Source of the DNA: RGIG4079 sp045646905
GTDB taxonomy: Bacteria; Bacteroidota; Bacteroidia; Bacteroidales; Muribaculaceae
Length of the DNA: 64,000 bases
Assembly: GCA_045646905.1 (NCBI GenBank)
Contig: JAZRLP010000035.1
Span: 27,674-91,673, forward strand
Direction of reading: 5' to 3'
Below the pieces are notes generated by a model. It was given only the letters and a program-made list of their open reading frames with translations. It searched no databases and was not told the DNA's origin. Positions 8,768 through 16,606 of this stretch are shown here, one piece after another. The first letter of the stretch is position 1. Each line of letters opens with the position of its first letter. Both the position numbers and the translations under genes were made by a program.

Positions 8768-9112
8768 ATGGCTAAACGAGAAATAAAATTCTACAAGCAT
8801 TATTTTAACGAGTTCTATGTGGCTCAGACCGATAAGGTTAGAAAAAAGATTGCACAAATATTGGTTTGGCTGCAAACTTTAGATAGATTGCCTGTTACCA
8901 TACTTAAGAGTATAGAGGGTAAAAAAGGACTTTTTGAAATTAGAGTTGAATTTGGTGGCGATATATTCCGTGTATTCTGCTGCTTCGATGAAGGTTCTTT
9001 AGTTATCCTTTTCAATGGATTTCAAAAGAAAACTCAAAAAACGCCTTCGAGTGAAATCGATAAGGCAGAAAGATTAATGAAAGAATATTTTGAATCTAAA
9101 GACGCAAAATAA
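8768..9112 (+). CDS. higB: RelE/HigB-like toxin (Gp49/PHA02118 type)
   Basis: 114-residue basic protein resembling the HigB/Gp49-like branch of the RelE/ParE superfamily. The order of a lysine-rich N-terminal helix, a central segment IEGKKGLFEIRVEFGG, then FRVFCCFDEGSLVILFNGFQKKTQKTP and a terminal helix is typical. These toxins cleave mRNA on the ribosome. It lies 8 bases before an XRE-type antitoxin, the reversed toxin-first order typical of higBA loci. The K-K-T-Q-K-T-P motif before the last helix is the usual family ending. Function is inferred from family and context. Confidence 0.88.
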   Translation: MAKREIKFYKHYFNEFYVAQTDKVRKKIAQILVWLQTLDRLPVTILKSIEGKKGLFEIRVEFGGDIFRVFCCFDEGSLVILFNGFQKKTQKTPSSEIDKAERLMKEYFESKDAK

Positions 9113-9120
9113 AGAGTATT

Positions 9121-9432
9121 ATGGAAGAAGCAAAAAAAGAAGCCCTTATGAATTGCAACAGTCTTGATGAACTTCTTAATATTGAGTTTGGTGAAGTTGG
9201 CACTCCTTCTCGTAAAGTGTTTGACAAGGAGACTGAGGCATTCTGTCTTGCTCAAACTCTTAAAGAAGAACGCAAGCGTGCAGGTCTTACACAGCAAGAA
9301 CTTGCTGAAAAGATTGGAACTAAAAAAACTTACATTTCCCGACTTGAAAATGGCAAAGCTGATATTCAATTAAGCACTCTTTTCCGTATTTTTGAGGGAT
9401 TAGGTCGTCGTGTAAGTTTGACTATTCTTTAA
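9121..9432 (+). CDS. higA: XRE-family antitoxin (HigA-like)
   Basis: 103 residues with a C-terminal helix-turn-helix from about residue 53: GLTQQELAEKIGTKKTYISR followed by the usual E-N-G-K stretch. The N-terminal half is acidic and helical, as expected for the part that wraps the toxin. It would bind and neutralise the upstream toxin and repress the shared promoter at 8717-8748. A terminator hairpin follows at 9447-9476. Confidence 0.9.
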   Translation: MEEAKKEALMNCNSLDELLNIEFGEVGTPSRKVFDKETEAFCLAQTLKEERKRAGLTQQELAEKIGTKKTYISRLENGKADIQLSTLFRIFEGLGRRVSLTIL

Positions 9433-9446
9433 GAATTCCCTATATT

Positions 9447-9476
9447 AAAGCTCACTCATTCGAGTGGGCTTTTTTA
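9447..9476 (+). terminator. Terminator after the toxin-antitoxin pair
   Basis: AAAGCTCACTC, ATTC loop, GAGTGGGCTTT forms an 11-base stem with one wobble, followed by TTT. Confidence 0.8.
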
Positions 9477-9537
9477 TCTTTTAGCGAGCGAAGTTTCGAC
9501 CATACTTTTGCATTGAATTTAATATGCCCCACCTTCA

Positions 9538-9663
9538 CTACCTCACCGAGGGTGTATCTACCACCGATAGCCATATAAGCAACAAGAATACCATTATGGT
9601 GGCTATAATTGCCATCCACACGCTCATTTTTATTGGGGGTTGATATTTGCGTCGTCGATTCAT
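9538..9663 (-). CDS. Possible 41-residue single-pass membrane protein
   Basis: A short frame on the minus strand encodes a basic N-terminus (MNRRRKYQPPIKM) followed by one strongly hydrophobic segment (AIIATIMVFLLLIWLSVV) and a short tail. The charge pattern predicts an N-in, single-span membrane protein. It lies 58 bases downstream of the START-like gene on the same strand and could be co-transcribed with it. No motif is recognised. The evidence is only the open frame and its membrane-protein pattern. Confidence 0.4.
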   Translation of the reverse strand: MNRRRKYQPPIKMSVWMAIIATIMVFLLLIWLSVVDTPSVR

Positions 9664-9721
9664 TGTTTCAAGTCGTTTCACTTAAAACAATAAATCCCCC
9701 AATTTTGTTTAAATTGAAATT

Positions 9722-10105
9722 CTATTTACACCCTATCACGCGGCGCAAAGTATCGATTTGCGAGCGCCAAAGGTCTTTTGATTCATCAAGTTCATCTTCT
9801 TCGGCAAAATCAATTATTTGCAACACCACATTATCGGTCATTTCGCTGGTGAGAATGCGCATTTCAAAATAAGTTTTTTCGGAAGCATCGTTCCATTGCA
9901 ATTTTATAGCAAGCCCTTTGCGCATACCTATCATTCGCGCCTCTTGTTCATATCCTTTCCACTTAAATATATAATCTCGATCTTTTATCTTAACATCGTC
10001 GGCAAACCATTGCTTCAATCCATTTTCGGAAGATATATATTCCCATAAAATAGTTATGGGAGTGGCTTTCATGTCAAATTCTAATTTATATTTAATATAC
10101 TCCAT
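9722..10105 (-). CDS. START-like domain protein (SRPBCC superfamily)
   Basis: 127 residues, cytosolic, no signal. The sequence has the helix-grip pattern of SRPBCC/START-like proteins: an N-terminal strand YKLEFDMKATP, the helix ILWEYISSENGLKQWFADDV, successive strands ending LQIIDFAEEDE, and a long C-terminal helix with WRSQIDTLRRVIGCK. The group is common in Bacteroidetes as a small stand-alone START-like protein that may bind a hydrophobic ligand; no ligand is known to me. A tiny membrane ORF follows on the same strand. No clear TAnnTTTG box is seen directly upstream. Confidence 0.8.
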   Translation of the reverse strand: MEYIKYKLEFDMKATPITILWEYISSENGLKQWFADDVKIKDRDYIFKWKGYEQEARMIGMRKGLAIKLQWNDASEKTYFEMRILTSEMTDNVVLQIIDFAEEDELDESKDLWRSQIDTLRRVIGCK

Positions 10106-10215
10106 GATATAGTGTAAGGTATCTTATATTTTTAGTTATGATTAATGATAGTTTATATTTATAACTGCGAATTAATATAAAATTCTTGACATATCCATCA
10201 TTTTTTTCGTTTTTC

Positions 10216-10246
10216 TTTCATAAACTATCCTTTTTCATTAAATTTG
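10216..10246 (+). promoter_or_regulatory. Promoter of pta-ackA
   Basis: TTTC at 10216-10219, 19-base spacer, TAAATTTG at 10239-10246. The predicted transcript starts inside the long open frame that begins at 10186, which supports the later pta start at 10288. Confidence 0.6.
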
Positions 10247-10287
10247 CATATATAAAAATTTCAACAAACATCAAAGACACTTTCATT

Positions 10288-11304
10288 ATGGGATTATTTG
10301 AAAAACTTACCGAAAGAGCGATTAAAAATCGCCAACGAATTGTACTTCCCGAAGGTACAGAACCACGTACTTTGACCGCTGCTGATAAAATCATCGCAGA
10401 GCAAATTGCCAATGTAATCCTCATTGGAGATCCTGCCGATATTTTAGCAATGGCCAAAGACCTTAAACTTGAAAATATCGACAAAGCTCAAATTGTCAAT
10501 CCCGCCGATGAAAAAGTAATCGACAAATATGCAGGCATATACTTTGACCTTCGCAAGAGCAAGGGTATAACAATGGAAGAGGCTCGCCTCATGACTGCCA
10601 ACCCTCTTTATCTTGGTTGCTTAATGGTTAAAGCTGGTGATGCTGATGGACAAGTAGCCGGTGCTCAAAACACTACTGGCAATGTGCTTCGTGCTGCATT
10701 CCAAGTTATCAAAACTCAACCAGGCATCGATGTTGTATCGGGTGCATTTATCATGCTTCTCCCCGAAGGTTCTCCTTATGGCACCGACGACTTGCTTGTA
10801 TTTGCCGACTGTGCAGTTATCCCCGACCCAACCGACAAAGAATTGGCACAAATCGCTGTTTCGGCCTCTCAAACCGCTCGCGACATAGCTGCCATCGAAC
10901 CTCGTGTGGCAATTCTCAGTTTCTCAACTAAGGGTAGCGCACGCCATGATCGCGTGAACAAAGTTATTCGTGCAACGGAAATAGCTCACGAAATGGCTCC
11001 CGATTTAATTCTCGACGGCGAACTTCAAGCCGATGCAGCATTAGTTCCAGGTGTTGCTAATAGCAAGGCTCCTAATAGCCCATTAAGTGGTCGTGCAAAT
11101 GTTCTCGTATTTCCATCACTTGAAGTAGGTAATATTGCATACAAACTCGTGCAACGCCTTGCTGGCGTTCAAGCTGTGGGACCAATCCTCCAAGGTCTCG
11201 CTGCTCCTGTCAACGACCTTTCTCGTGGTTGTTTCCCCGAAGATATTTACAAAACTGTAATTATCACTTGCAACCAAGCCATCGGTCTAAAAGAAAACAA
11301 ATAA
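10288..11304 (+). CDS. pta: Phosphate acetyltransferase
   Basis: 338-residue single-domain Pta (PF01515 type) that converts acetyl-CoA and phosphate to acetyl phosphate and CoA. Signatures: LPEGTEPRTLTAADKI near the N-terminus, GCLMVKAGDADGQVAGAQNTTG in the middle (split here only by reading length), and GPILQGLAAPVNDLSRGC at the C-terminus. The start at 10288 (MGLFEKLTERA) is chosen because the upstream extension overlaps the promoter and codes for an improbable Phe-rich leader. It lies 34 bases before ackA, with which it forms the acetate and ATP-producing route. Confidence 0.96.
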   Translation: MGLFEKLTERAIKNRQRIVLPEGTEPRTLTAADKIIAEQIANVILIGDPADILAMAKDLKLENIDKAQIVNPADEKVIDKYAGIYFDLRKSKGITMEEARLMTANPLYLGCLMVKAGDADGQVAGAQNTTGNVLRAAFQVIKTQPGIDVVSGAFIMLLPEGSPYGTDDLLVFADCAVIPDPTDKELAQIAVSASQTARDIAAIEPRVAILSFSTKGSARHDRVNKVIRATEIAHEMAPDLILDGELQADAALVPGVANSKAPNSPLSGRANVLVFPSLEVGNIAYKLVQRLAGVQAVGPILQGLAAPVNDLSRGCFPEDIYKTVIITCNQAIGLKENK

Positions 11305-11338
11305 TCTCATCAAAAAATATATTTAAAACATTTTAATC

Positions 11339-12550
11339 ATGAAAATTCTTGTATTAAACTGCGGTAGTAGTTCTGTAAAATATAAACTCATCGAAACTGC
11401 CGACAACAATACTCTCGCTGAAGGTGGTGTAGAACGCATCGGTCTTGAAGATGGTTTCTTGAAATTTAAACGCAACGATGGTTCGAAAGAAACCGTAGCA
11501 CTCGGTCACATTGACCACAATGGTGCCGTTTCGGCTATTCTCAACAACCTCACCGACGAAAAAGAAGGTTGCATTAAGAGTTATGACGAAATCGATGCAG
11601 TAGGTCATCGCGTAGTGCATGGTGGCGAAAAATTCAACAAGAGTGTGCTCATTGATGATGATGTGAAAGCAATGATTAAAGAATGCTACGACATCGCTCC
11701 TCTTCACAACCCAGCTAACATGACTGGTATTGAAGCTATCACAGCGTTGATGCCTAATGTGCCTCAGGTGGGCGTATTTGACACTGCATTCCACCAAACA
11801 ATGCCTGCTAAATCATACATGTATGCTCTTCCATATAAATATTATGCCGAAGATGGTGTGCGTCGCTATGGTTTCCACGGCACAAGCCACCGTTATGTAT
11901 CACAACGCGTGTGTGAATTCCTTGGCGTAGATATTAAGGAACAAAAAATCATCACTTGCCATGTGGGTAATGGTGGTTCAATCACCGCTGTCCTCAACGG
12001 CAAGAGCGTTGACACTTCTATGGGTTTGACTCCTACCGAAGGTCTTATGATGGGTACTCGCGTTGGTGATATCGACCCAGGCGCGTTGACATTTTTGATG
12101 GCTAAACACAATCTTTCTCCTGCGCAAATGCAAAACATCATCAACAAAGATAGTGGTGTTGCTGGTGTATCGGAAATTTCGTCAGACATGCGCGAAATCG
12201 AAGCTGCCGACATCGCTGGTGTTGAGCGTGCACAATTAGCATTGGCAATGTATGAACAACGCATTATCAAATATGTTGGTGCATATGCAGCCGAAATGGG
12301 TGGCGTTGACATCATCGTATTCACTGGTGGTGTAGGCGAAAACCAAACAGGTGTGCGTGAAAATGTGTGTGCGCCACTCGGCTTCATGGGTGTAGAAATC
12401 GACAAAGAACTTAATGCCAAGATTCGCGGTACAGAAACTGTAGTTTCAACTCCCGAATCAAAGGTTAAGGTTGTTGTAATTCCTACCGATGAAGAATTAA
12501 TGATTGCTCGCGACACCGAGGCAATCGTTAATGGCCGTCAACCTGAATAA
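11339..12550 (+). CDS. ackA: Acetate kinase
   Basis: 403 residues, ASKHA-fold enzyme that transfers phosphate from acetyl phosphate to ADP, producing acetate and ATP. The N-terminal phosphate motif LNCGSSSVKY, the segment FDTAFHQTMP, the HVGNGGS adenosine-phosphate loop, GTRVGDIDPG and FTGGVGEN are all intact. It follows pta by 34 bases and is likely co-transcribed. Confidence 0.98.
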   Translation: MKILVLNCGSSSVKYKLIETADNNTLAEGGVERIGLEDGFLKFKRNDGSKETVALGHIDHNGAVSAILNNLTDEKEGCIKSYDEIDAVGHRVVHGGEKFNKSVLIDDDVKAMIKECYDIAPLHNPANMTGIEAITALMPNVPQVGVFDTAFHQTMPAKSYMYALPYKYYAEDGVRRYGFHGTSHRYVSQRVCEFLGVDIKEQKIITCHVGNGGSITAVLNGKSVDTSMGLTPTEGLMMGTRVGDIDPGALTFLMAKHNLSPAQMQNIINKDSGVAGVSEISSDMREIEAADIAGVERAQLALAMYEQRIIKYVGAYAAEMGGVDIIVFTGGVGENQTGVRENVCAPLGFMGVEIDKELNAKIRGTETVVSTPESKVKVVVIPTDEELMIARDTEAIVNGRQPE

Positions 12551-12573
12551 TATCAATAAATCATAAGCTTGCT

Positions 12574-12604
12574 CTCCCTCTCATTTATCATAAATTAGAG
12601 GGAG
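12574..12604 (+). terminator. Weak hairpin after ackA
   Basis: CTCCCTCT (12574-12581) pairs with AGAGGGAG (12597-12604). There is no T run after it, so termination is uncertain. Confidence 0.35.
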
Positions 12605-12670
12605 CAAAGCAACGCTATAGGGGATTAAAATCACTAAAATTCAAAGAAAATCTACAACACATAAGTATAT

Positions 12671-13567
12671 ATGAAAAAGATTAGAGCTGCCATTGTTGGA
12701 TATGGTAATATTGGAAAATTTGTGCTCGATGCACTTGAAACAGCGCCCGACTTTGAAGTTGCAGGTGTAGTGCGTCGTAGTGTAAACAATATCCCTACTG
12801 AATTAAACGGATACGATGTTGTAACCAATATCGACCAACTTGAAAAAGTTGATGTTGCAATCCTTTGCACTCCCACTCGTGAGGTTGAAAAATATGCGGT
12901 GGAATATCTTGCTAAAGGTATCAACACGGTTGATAGCTTTGACATCCACACAGGCATCGTTGACCTACGCAAGAGCCTAAACGCAGTTGCGCAAGCCAAC
13001 GGTACTGTTGCAATCATTTCAGCCGGTTGGGATCCAGGTAGCGATTCGGTGGTGAGAACTTTGCTTCTAGCAGCAGCACCCAAGGGATTGACCTATACCA
13101 ACATTGGTCCTCGCATGAGCATGGGGCACACCGTGTGTGTGAAATCAAAAGAGGGAGTAAAAAATGCACTTTCGATGACAATTCCATTGGGAACTGGCAT
13201 TCACCGTCGCATGGTGTATGTAGAACTTGAAGATGGCTATTCGCTCGACCAAGTAGCTAAAGCAGTTAAAGAAGACCCTTACTTTGTGAATGATGAAACT
13301 CATGTGATGCAAGTAGAATCGGTCGATGAGGTGAAAGATATGGGACACGGCGTGAACATGGTGCGCAAAGGCGTATCGGGTAAAACTCAAAACCAACGAT
13401 TTGAATTCAATATGAGCATCAACAACCCTGCTCTCACAGCACAAATGCTCGTGAGCGTGGCTCGTGCCTCTATGGTGCAAAAACCTGGCGCATACACAAT
13501 GATTGAAATCCCTGTCATCGACCTACTACCAGGCGACCGCGACAATCTAATAGCTCATCTTGTGTAA
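12671..13567 (+). CDS. ddh: meso-Diaminopimelate D-dehydrogenase
   Basis: 298 residues. Converts tetrahydrodipicolinate and ammonium with NADPH directly to meso-diaminopimelate, the lysine and peptidoglycan precursor. The N-terminal Rossmann motif VGYGNIGKFVLDAL, the segment VVRRS (NADP 2'-phosphate contact), ILCTPTREVEKYA, DSFDIHTGI, and SAGWDPGSDS are all family signatures. It has no obvious operon partners, starting about 120 bases after ackA and ending at a strong terminator. It would work alongside GdhA in ammonium use. Confidence 0.96.
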   Translation: MKKIRAAIVGYGNIGKFVLDALETAPDFEVAGVVRRSVNNIPTELNGYDVVTNIDQLEKVDVAILCTPTREVEKYAVEYLAKGINTVDSFDIHTGIVDLRKSLNAVAQANGTVAIISAGWDPGSDSVVRTLLLAAAPKGLTYTNIGPRMSMGHTVCVKSKEGVKNALSMTIPLGTGIHRRMVYVELEDGYSLDQVAKAVKEDPYFVNDETHVMQVESVDEVKDMGHGVNMVRKGVSGKTQNQRFEFNMSINNPALTAQMLVSVARASMVQKPGAYTMIEIPVIDLLPGDRDNLIAHLV

Positions 13568-13594
13568 CCGAACAATCTTTTCTACAAAAAAATA

Positions 13595-13636
13595 GAGGCG
13601 ATATATCACAATTTTGATATATCGCCTCAACTTTTT
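13595..13636 (+). terminator. Terminator after ddh
   Basis: GAGGCGATATATCA (13595-13608) pairs perfectly with TGATATATCGCCTC (13615-13628), followed by AACTTTTTC. Confidence 0.88.
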
Positions 13637-13667
13637 CTCGCTCATGGTTGTTTTATCATTACCAATA

Positions 13668-13698
13668 TTGTTTATTCAACACAAACTCACTATCTTTG
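13668..13698 (+). promoter_or_regulatory. Promoter upstream of an unknown small gene
   Basis: TTGT at 13668-13671, 19-base spacer, TATCTTTG at 13691-13698. This supports the frame at 13724 as a real gene. Confidence 0.65.
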
Positions 13699-13723
13699 TA
13701 TAGAATTTATAACAAGATATTAG

Positions 13724-14113
13724 TTGTTAACGGTAAAAAATCTTTTTAGATTTATAATCCCCATTATAATTGCAGTAGCATTTATTAATGGATTTGAATT
13801 GGTAGAATCAACTGTCACAGATGATTATACCATTGATTCATCTACCGAAAACGCCGCAAATATTGACGATTGCTCAACATGTGATTTTGAAGCAAGACTT
13901 CCTAACCAACCCTCTCCCACAAGTGCCCTTCGATTACAAAACACATCCAAAAGGAGCAATTGTTTCCACAACAATCAATTTAAAGCAATCAAAGCCAGCC
14001 GAATTGACGGTCTGGACAAAAGGAACTATTCTCAACAAAAAAACCTTATTATCCATTACTCGTTTACTAGGCCTTTTCATCGATTGATAAGCCTTGGTAA
14101 ACTTGTTATTTAG
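13724..14113 (+). CDS. Unknown 129-residue membrane-anchored or secreted protein, TTG start
   Basis: No family recognised. The frame begins with TTG, about 25 bases after a good promoter box. A hydrophobic N-terminal segment (FIIPIIIAVAFINGFELV) could be a signal anchor. The rest is polar and includes a cysteine pair (DDCSTCDFEA) and a basic C-terminus. No homologous neighbour gives a role. Its stop codon lies inside the closing arm of the RNA element at 14105-14232. Reality of the gene rests on the promoter, the signal-like start and the open frame; a different frame could be the true one. Confidence 0.5.
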   Translation: MLTVKNLFRFIIPIIIAVAFINGFELVESTVTDDYTIDSSTENAANIDDCSTCDFEARLPNQPSPTSALRLQNTSKRSNCFHNNQFKAIKASRIDGLDKRNYSQQKNLIIHYSFTRPFHRLISLGKLVI

Positions 14114-14232
14114 TGTTTTATTTCAAATAATATTTTGTGTGAAGTAATCCTTTCTCTTGGGGACTATTTCACATGAGTTGTTATGCTACAACTCACGCAT
14201 AATCACATATTTAATTTGAAATACTAAATAAC
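14105..14232 (+). ncRNA. Structured three-way-junction element upstream of the 150-residue gene
   Basis: Three helices can form. P1: GTTATTTAGT (14105-14114) with 14223-14232 and ATTTCAAAT (14120-14128) with 14214-14222, 19 pairs with one 5-base bulge. P2: TGTGAAGTAATCC (14138-14150) with 14161-14173, 12 of 13 paired including one G-U. P3: TGAGTTGT (14174-14181) with ACAACTCA (14188-14195), directly stacked on P2. P1 ends two bases before the next ATG at 14235. It may be a regulatory leader or a small inverted-repeat element; no known family is recognised. Confidence 0.5.
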
Positions 14233-14234
14233 AA

Positions 14235-14687
14235 ATGGAAAAGAAATTTATCAAAACTCGCTCTCTTAAAGACATTATTATATTCTCACTAATAATTTTA
14301 GTTGGTTGTATTTTTACGATATTACCCATTGGAACAAATGCAAATATTGGAGGTTTTACTCTAATTATAATTGGCATCACACTCGCTTTTACATTAAAGT
14401 CCTCATATAAACACTTTCATTCGGGTGAAAAATTCCATAGAAAACAATTCTTGTTTCCTATGGACATGAAAGGAGCATTATTATCAGCACTTGGCTCTCA
14501 TCCCGAAAATATAGATTTAACACGAGAAGGAAATGCTCAATCATTGAGATTATACATTTACTACAACAACCAAATCAAAAAAGCCTATCTTCAACTTTTT
14601 GAATATTCAGCCAACCAATATGAGCCATGTTCACAAATTTATGAATATGGAACAGATAAGATTGAACGACTAATAACTTCTAAATAG
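14235..14687 (+). CDS. Unknown membrane protein, 150 residues
   Basis: Two adjacent transmembrane segments near the N-terminus (about residues 14-32 and 37-55: IIIFSLIILVGCIFTILP and FTLIIIGITLAFTL) are followed by a soluble domain of about 90 residues with strands and the pattern LRLYIYYNNQIKKAYLQLFEY. No family is recognised. It starts two bases after the RNA element at 14105-14232 and ends 7 bases before the Na/Pi cotransporter gene, so it probably forms an operon with it. A role in phosphate uptake would be a guess. Confidence 0.7.
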   Translation: MEKKFIKTRSLKDIIIFSLIILVGCIFTILPIGTNANIGGFTLIIIGITLAFTLKSSYKHFHSGEKFHRKQFLFPMDMKGALLSALGSHPENIDLTREGNAQSLRLYIYYNNQIKKAYLQLFEYSANQYEPCSQIYEYGTDKIERLITSK

Positions 14688-14694
14688 AATAGCT

Positions 14695-16431
14695 ATGAAC
14701 TTTTTTCAAATATTTACCCTTTTAGGAGCATTGGGTATGTTCCTATATGGTATGAACTTAATGAGTTCGGGACTTCAAAAGGCATCGGGCGACAAACTTC
14801 GCAGTTTCCTTTCGGCAATGACCTCCAACCCATTCAAGGGTGTAATGACCGGGCTTGGCATAACATCAATCATTCAATCATCATCGGCTACTACCGTAAT
14901 GGTTGTGAGTTTTGTAAACGCCGGGCTTCTTTCTCTTGGGCAAGCTATAGGTGTAATCATGGGGGCCAACATAGGCACCACTGTTACGGCATGGCTTGTG
15001 TCGTGGCTCGGGTTTAAAGCCGACATCTCGGTGCTTGCCGTTCCATTAATGGTATTTGGATTCCTATTTTCTAATTCCAAAAAGAATCAACGCCAAAACA
15101 TTGGCGAACTCATTGTAGGATTCTGCCTTTTGTTCCTTGGGTTATCATTTATGAAGGAATCAGTTCCCGACCTAAATAGCACCCCCGAGGTATTGGAATT
15201 TGTAAAAACATGGTCAAGCTACGGTTTTAGTTCGGTTCTCATTTTCCTTGCTTTCGGTACAGTATTAACACTCGTGCTTCAATCATCATCGGCAACAATG
15301 GCCATCACACTCATTATGTTGAGCATGGGATGGATTCCGTTTAACATGGCGTGTGCAATGGTATTAGGCGAAAACATAGGTACAACCATTACCGCCAACA
15401 TTGCGGCAGCAGTTGGTAACACACAAGCCAAAAGAGCGGCAATGTCACACACTATCTTTAATGTGTTTGGTGTTATATGGGCATTGATTCTATTCACGCC
15501 ATTCCTCGCTCTTGTGGGCAAAATAACCGAGGTAGTTTTCGGTCTTCCCAACCCTGCCGATGAAGGTTTTGTTGTTACCTCACCCAACTCTGACACAGGT
15601 GTTGCTGCCCTATATGGCCTTTCAATGCTACACACATTATTTAACACCATCAACACATTTATATTAGTGTGGTTTATCAAGTATATTGAAAAGCTTGTTG
15701 TGATAATTATCAAAGCACCTAAAAATCAAGAACAAGAGGTATTCCGTTTAAAATACATCACAGCAGGGCCTGTCGCTACTGCCGAACTTGCTACCGAACA
15801 AGCATTTGACGAAATTATCCATTTTGCTCAAATCTCAAAAAGAGGCCTTGGATATGCCAAAGCAGCAATCGAAGAGCGCAATCGCGACAAGTTTGAAGAG
15901 TTACGAAACAAACTGGTGAAATATGAAGAAATCTCTGACCGCATAGAATATGAAATTGCAGCATTCCTTAATGCAGTATCGGCAGGAGACATCAGCGAAG
16001 AGTCTTCAAAACGCATCAAGGCAATGTATAAGATTATTGGTGAATTAGAATCACTCGGCGACTCGGGTGAGGCTATCAGTCGCATTCTTTCACGCCGCAA
16101 TATTCACAATAAGACATTCGATGAGGACACACTCATCAAGATTAACAACATGGTAGAGGCTGTTGACAATGCTTATGATGTGATGATCGACAATCTCATT
16201 GCTGCTCATAAAGGCAACCTCACCGAAATTTCAAATGCTTACAATGCCGAAGAGCGCATCAACAACCTCCGAAGCAATCTTCGCGATGCTGAGATTGAAG
16301 ACATCGAACACAATGTGAAAAATTACCAAACAAGTGTTTACTATATCGATGTTATAAATCAACTTGAACGAATGGGCGATTTCTTAATCAACATATCACA
16401 AGATTTAGAGAGTGCATTTGCTCAACGATAG
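14695..16431 (+). CDS. Na/Pi cotransporter family protein with PhoU-like C-terminus
   Basis: 578 residues. The N-terminal two thirds hold two Na_Pi_cotrans repeats (PF02690 type) with the twin QSSSAT motifs (QSSSATTVMVV and QSSSATMAITL) that form the phosphate and sodium site. The C-terminal 220 residues are helical, charged and PhoU-like. The layout matches the NptA/YjbB group of bacterial sodium-phosphate transporters, which in some species export phosphate. It sits 7 bases after an unknown membrane protein and ends at a terminator hairpin at 16457-16491. Confidence 0.93.
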   Translation: MNFFQIFTLLGALGMFLYGMNLMSSGLQKASGDKLRSFLSAMTSNPFKGVMTGLGITSIIQSSSATTVMVVSFVNAGLLSLGQAIGVIMGANIGTTVTAWLVSWLGFKADISVLAVPLMVFGFLFSNSKKNQRQNIGELIVGFCLLFLGLSFMKESVPDLNSTPEVLEFVKTWSSYGFSSVLIFLAFGTVLTLVLQSSSATMAITLIMLSMGWIPFNMACAMVLGENIGTTITANIAAAVGNTQAKRAAMSHTIFNVFGVIWALILFTPFLALVGKITEVVFGLPNPADEGFVVTSPNSDTGVAALYGLSMLHTLFNTINTFILVWFIKYIEKLVVIIIKAPKNQEQEVFRLKYITAGPVATAELATEQAFDEIIHFAQISKRGLGYAKAAIEERNRDKFEELRNKLVKYEEISDRIEYEIAAFLNAVSAGDISEESSKRIKAMYKIIGELESLGDSGEAISRILSRRNIHNKTFDEDTLIKINNMVEAVDNAYDVMIDNLIAAHKGNLTEISNAYNAEERINNLRSNLRDAEIEDIEHNVKNYQTSVYYIDVINQLERMGDFLINISQDLESAFAQR

Positions 16432-16456
16432 AATTTATTCACATCTACTTTATCGG

Positions 16457-16491
16457 TGGCTTGCTAAAATAAATAGCAAGCCATCGTTTTT
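16457..16491 (+). terminator. Terminator after the Na/Pi transporter
   Basis: TGGCTTGCTA and TAGCAAGCCA pair as a 10-base stem with a 7-base loop, followed by TCGTTTTT. Confidence 0.85.
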
Positions 16492-16525
16492 AATATGTAA
16501 AATAATCAAAACGCAGCATATATAA

Positions 16526-16557
16526 TTTGCAGGTTGATGGGATATGATGTAAATTTG
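16526..16557 (+). promoter_or_regulatory. Promoter of the first AGCS symporter and lgt
   Basis: TTTG at 16526-16529, 20-base spacer, TAAATTTG at 16550-16557. Confidence 0.7.
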
Positions 16558-16606
16558 TAGAATATTTAAAAATTAGTGATTTATTATCACATTTACCAAT
16601 CACATA

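Noticed and set aside
13821..14087. 88-codon alternative frame inside the TTG-started gene
   Set aside because: No promoter or signal of its own; the 13724 frame fits the upstream promoter better. Some doubt remains.
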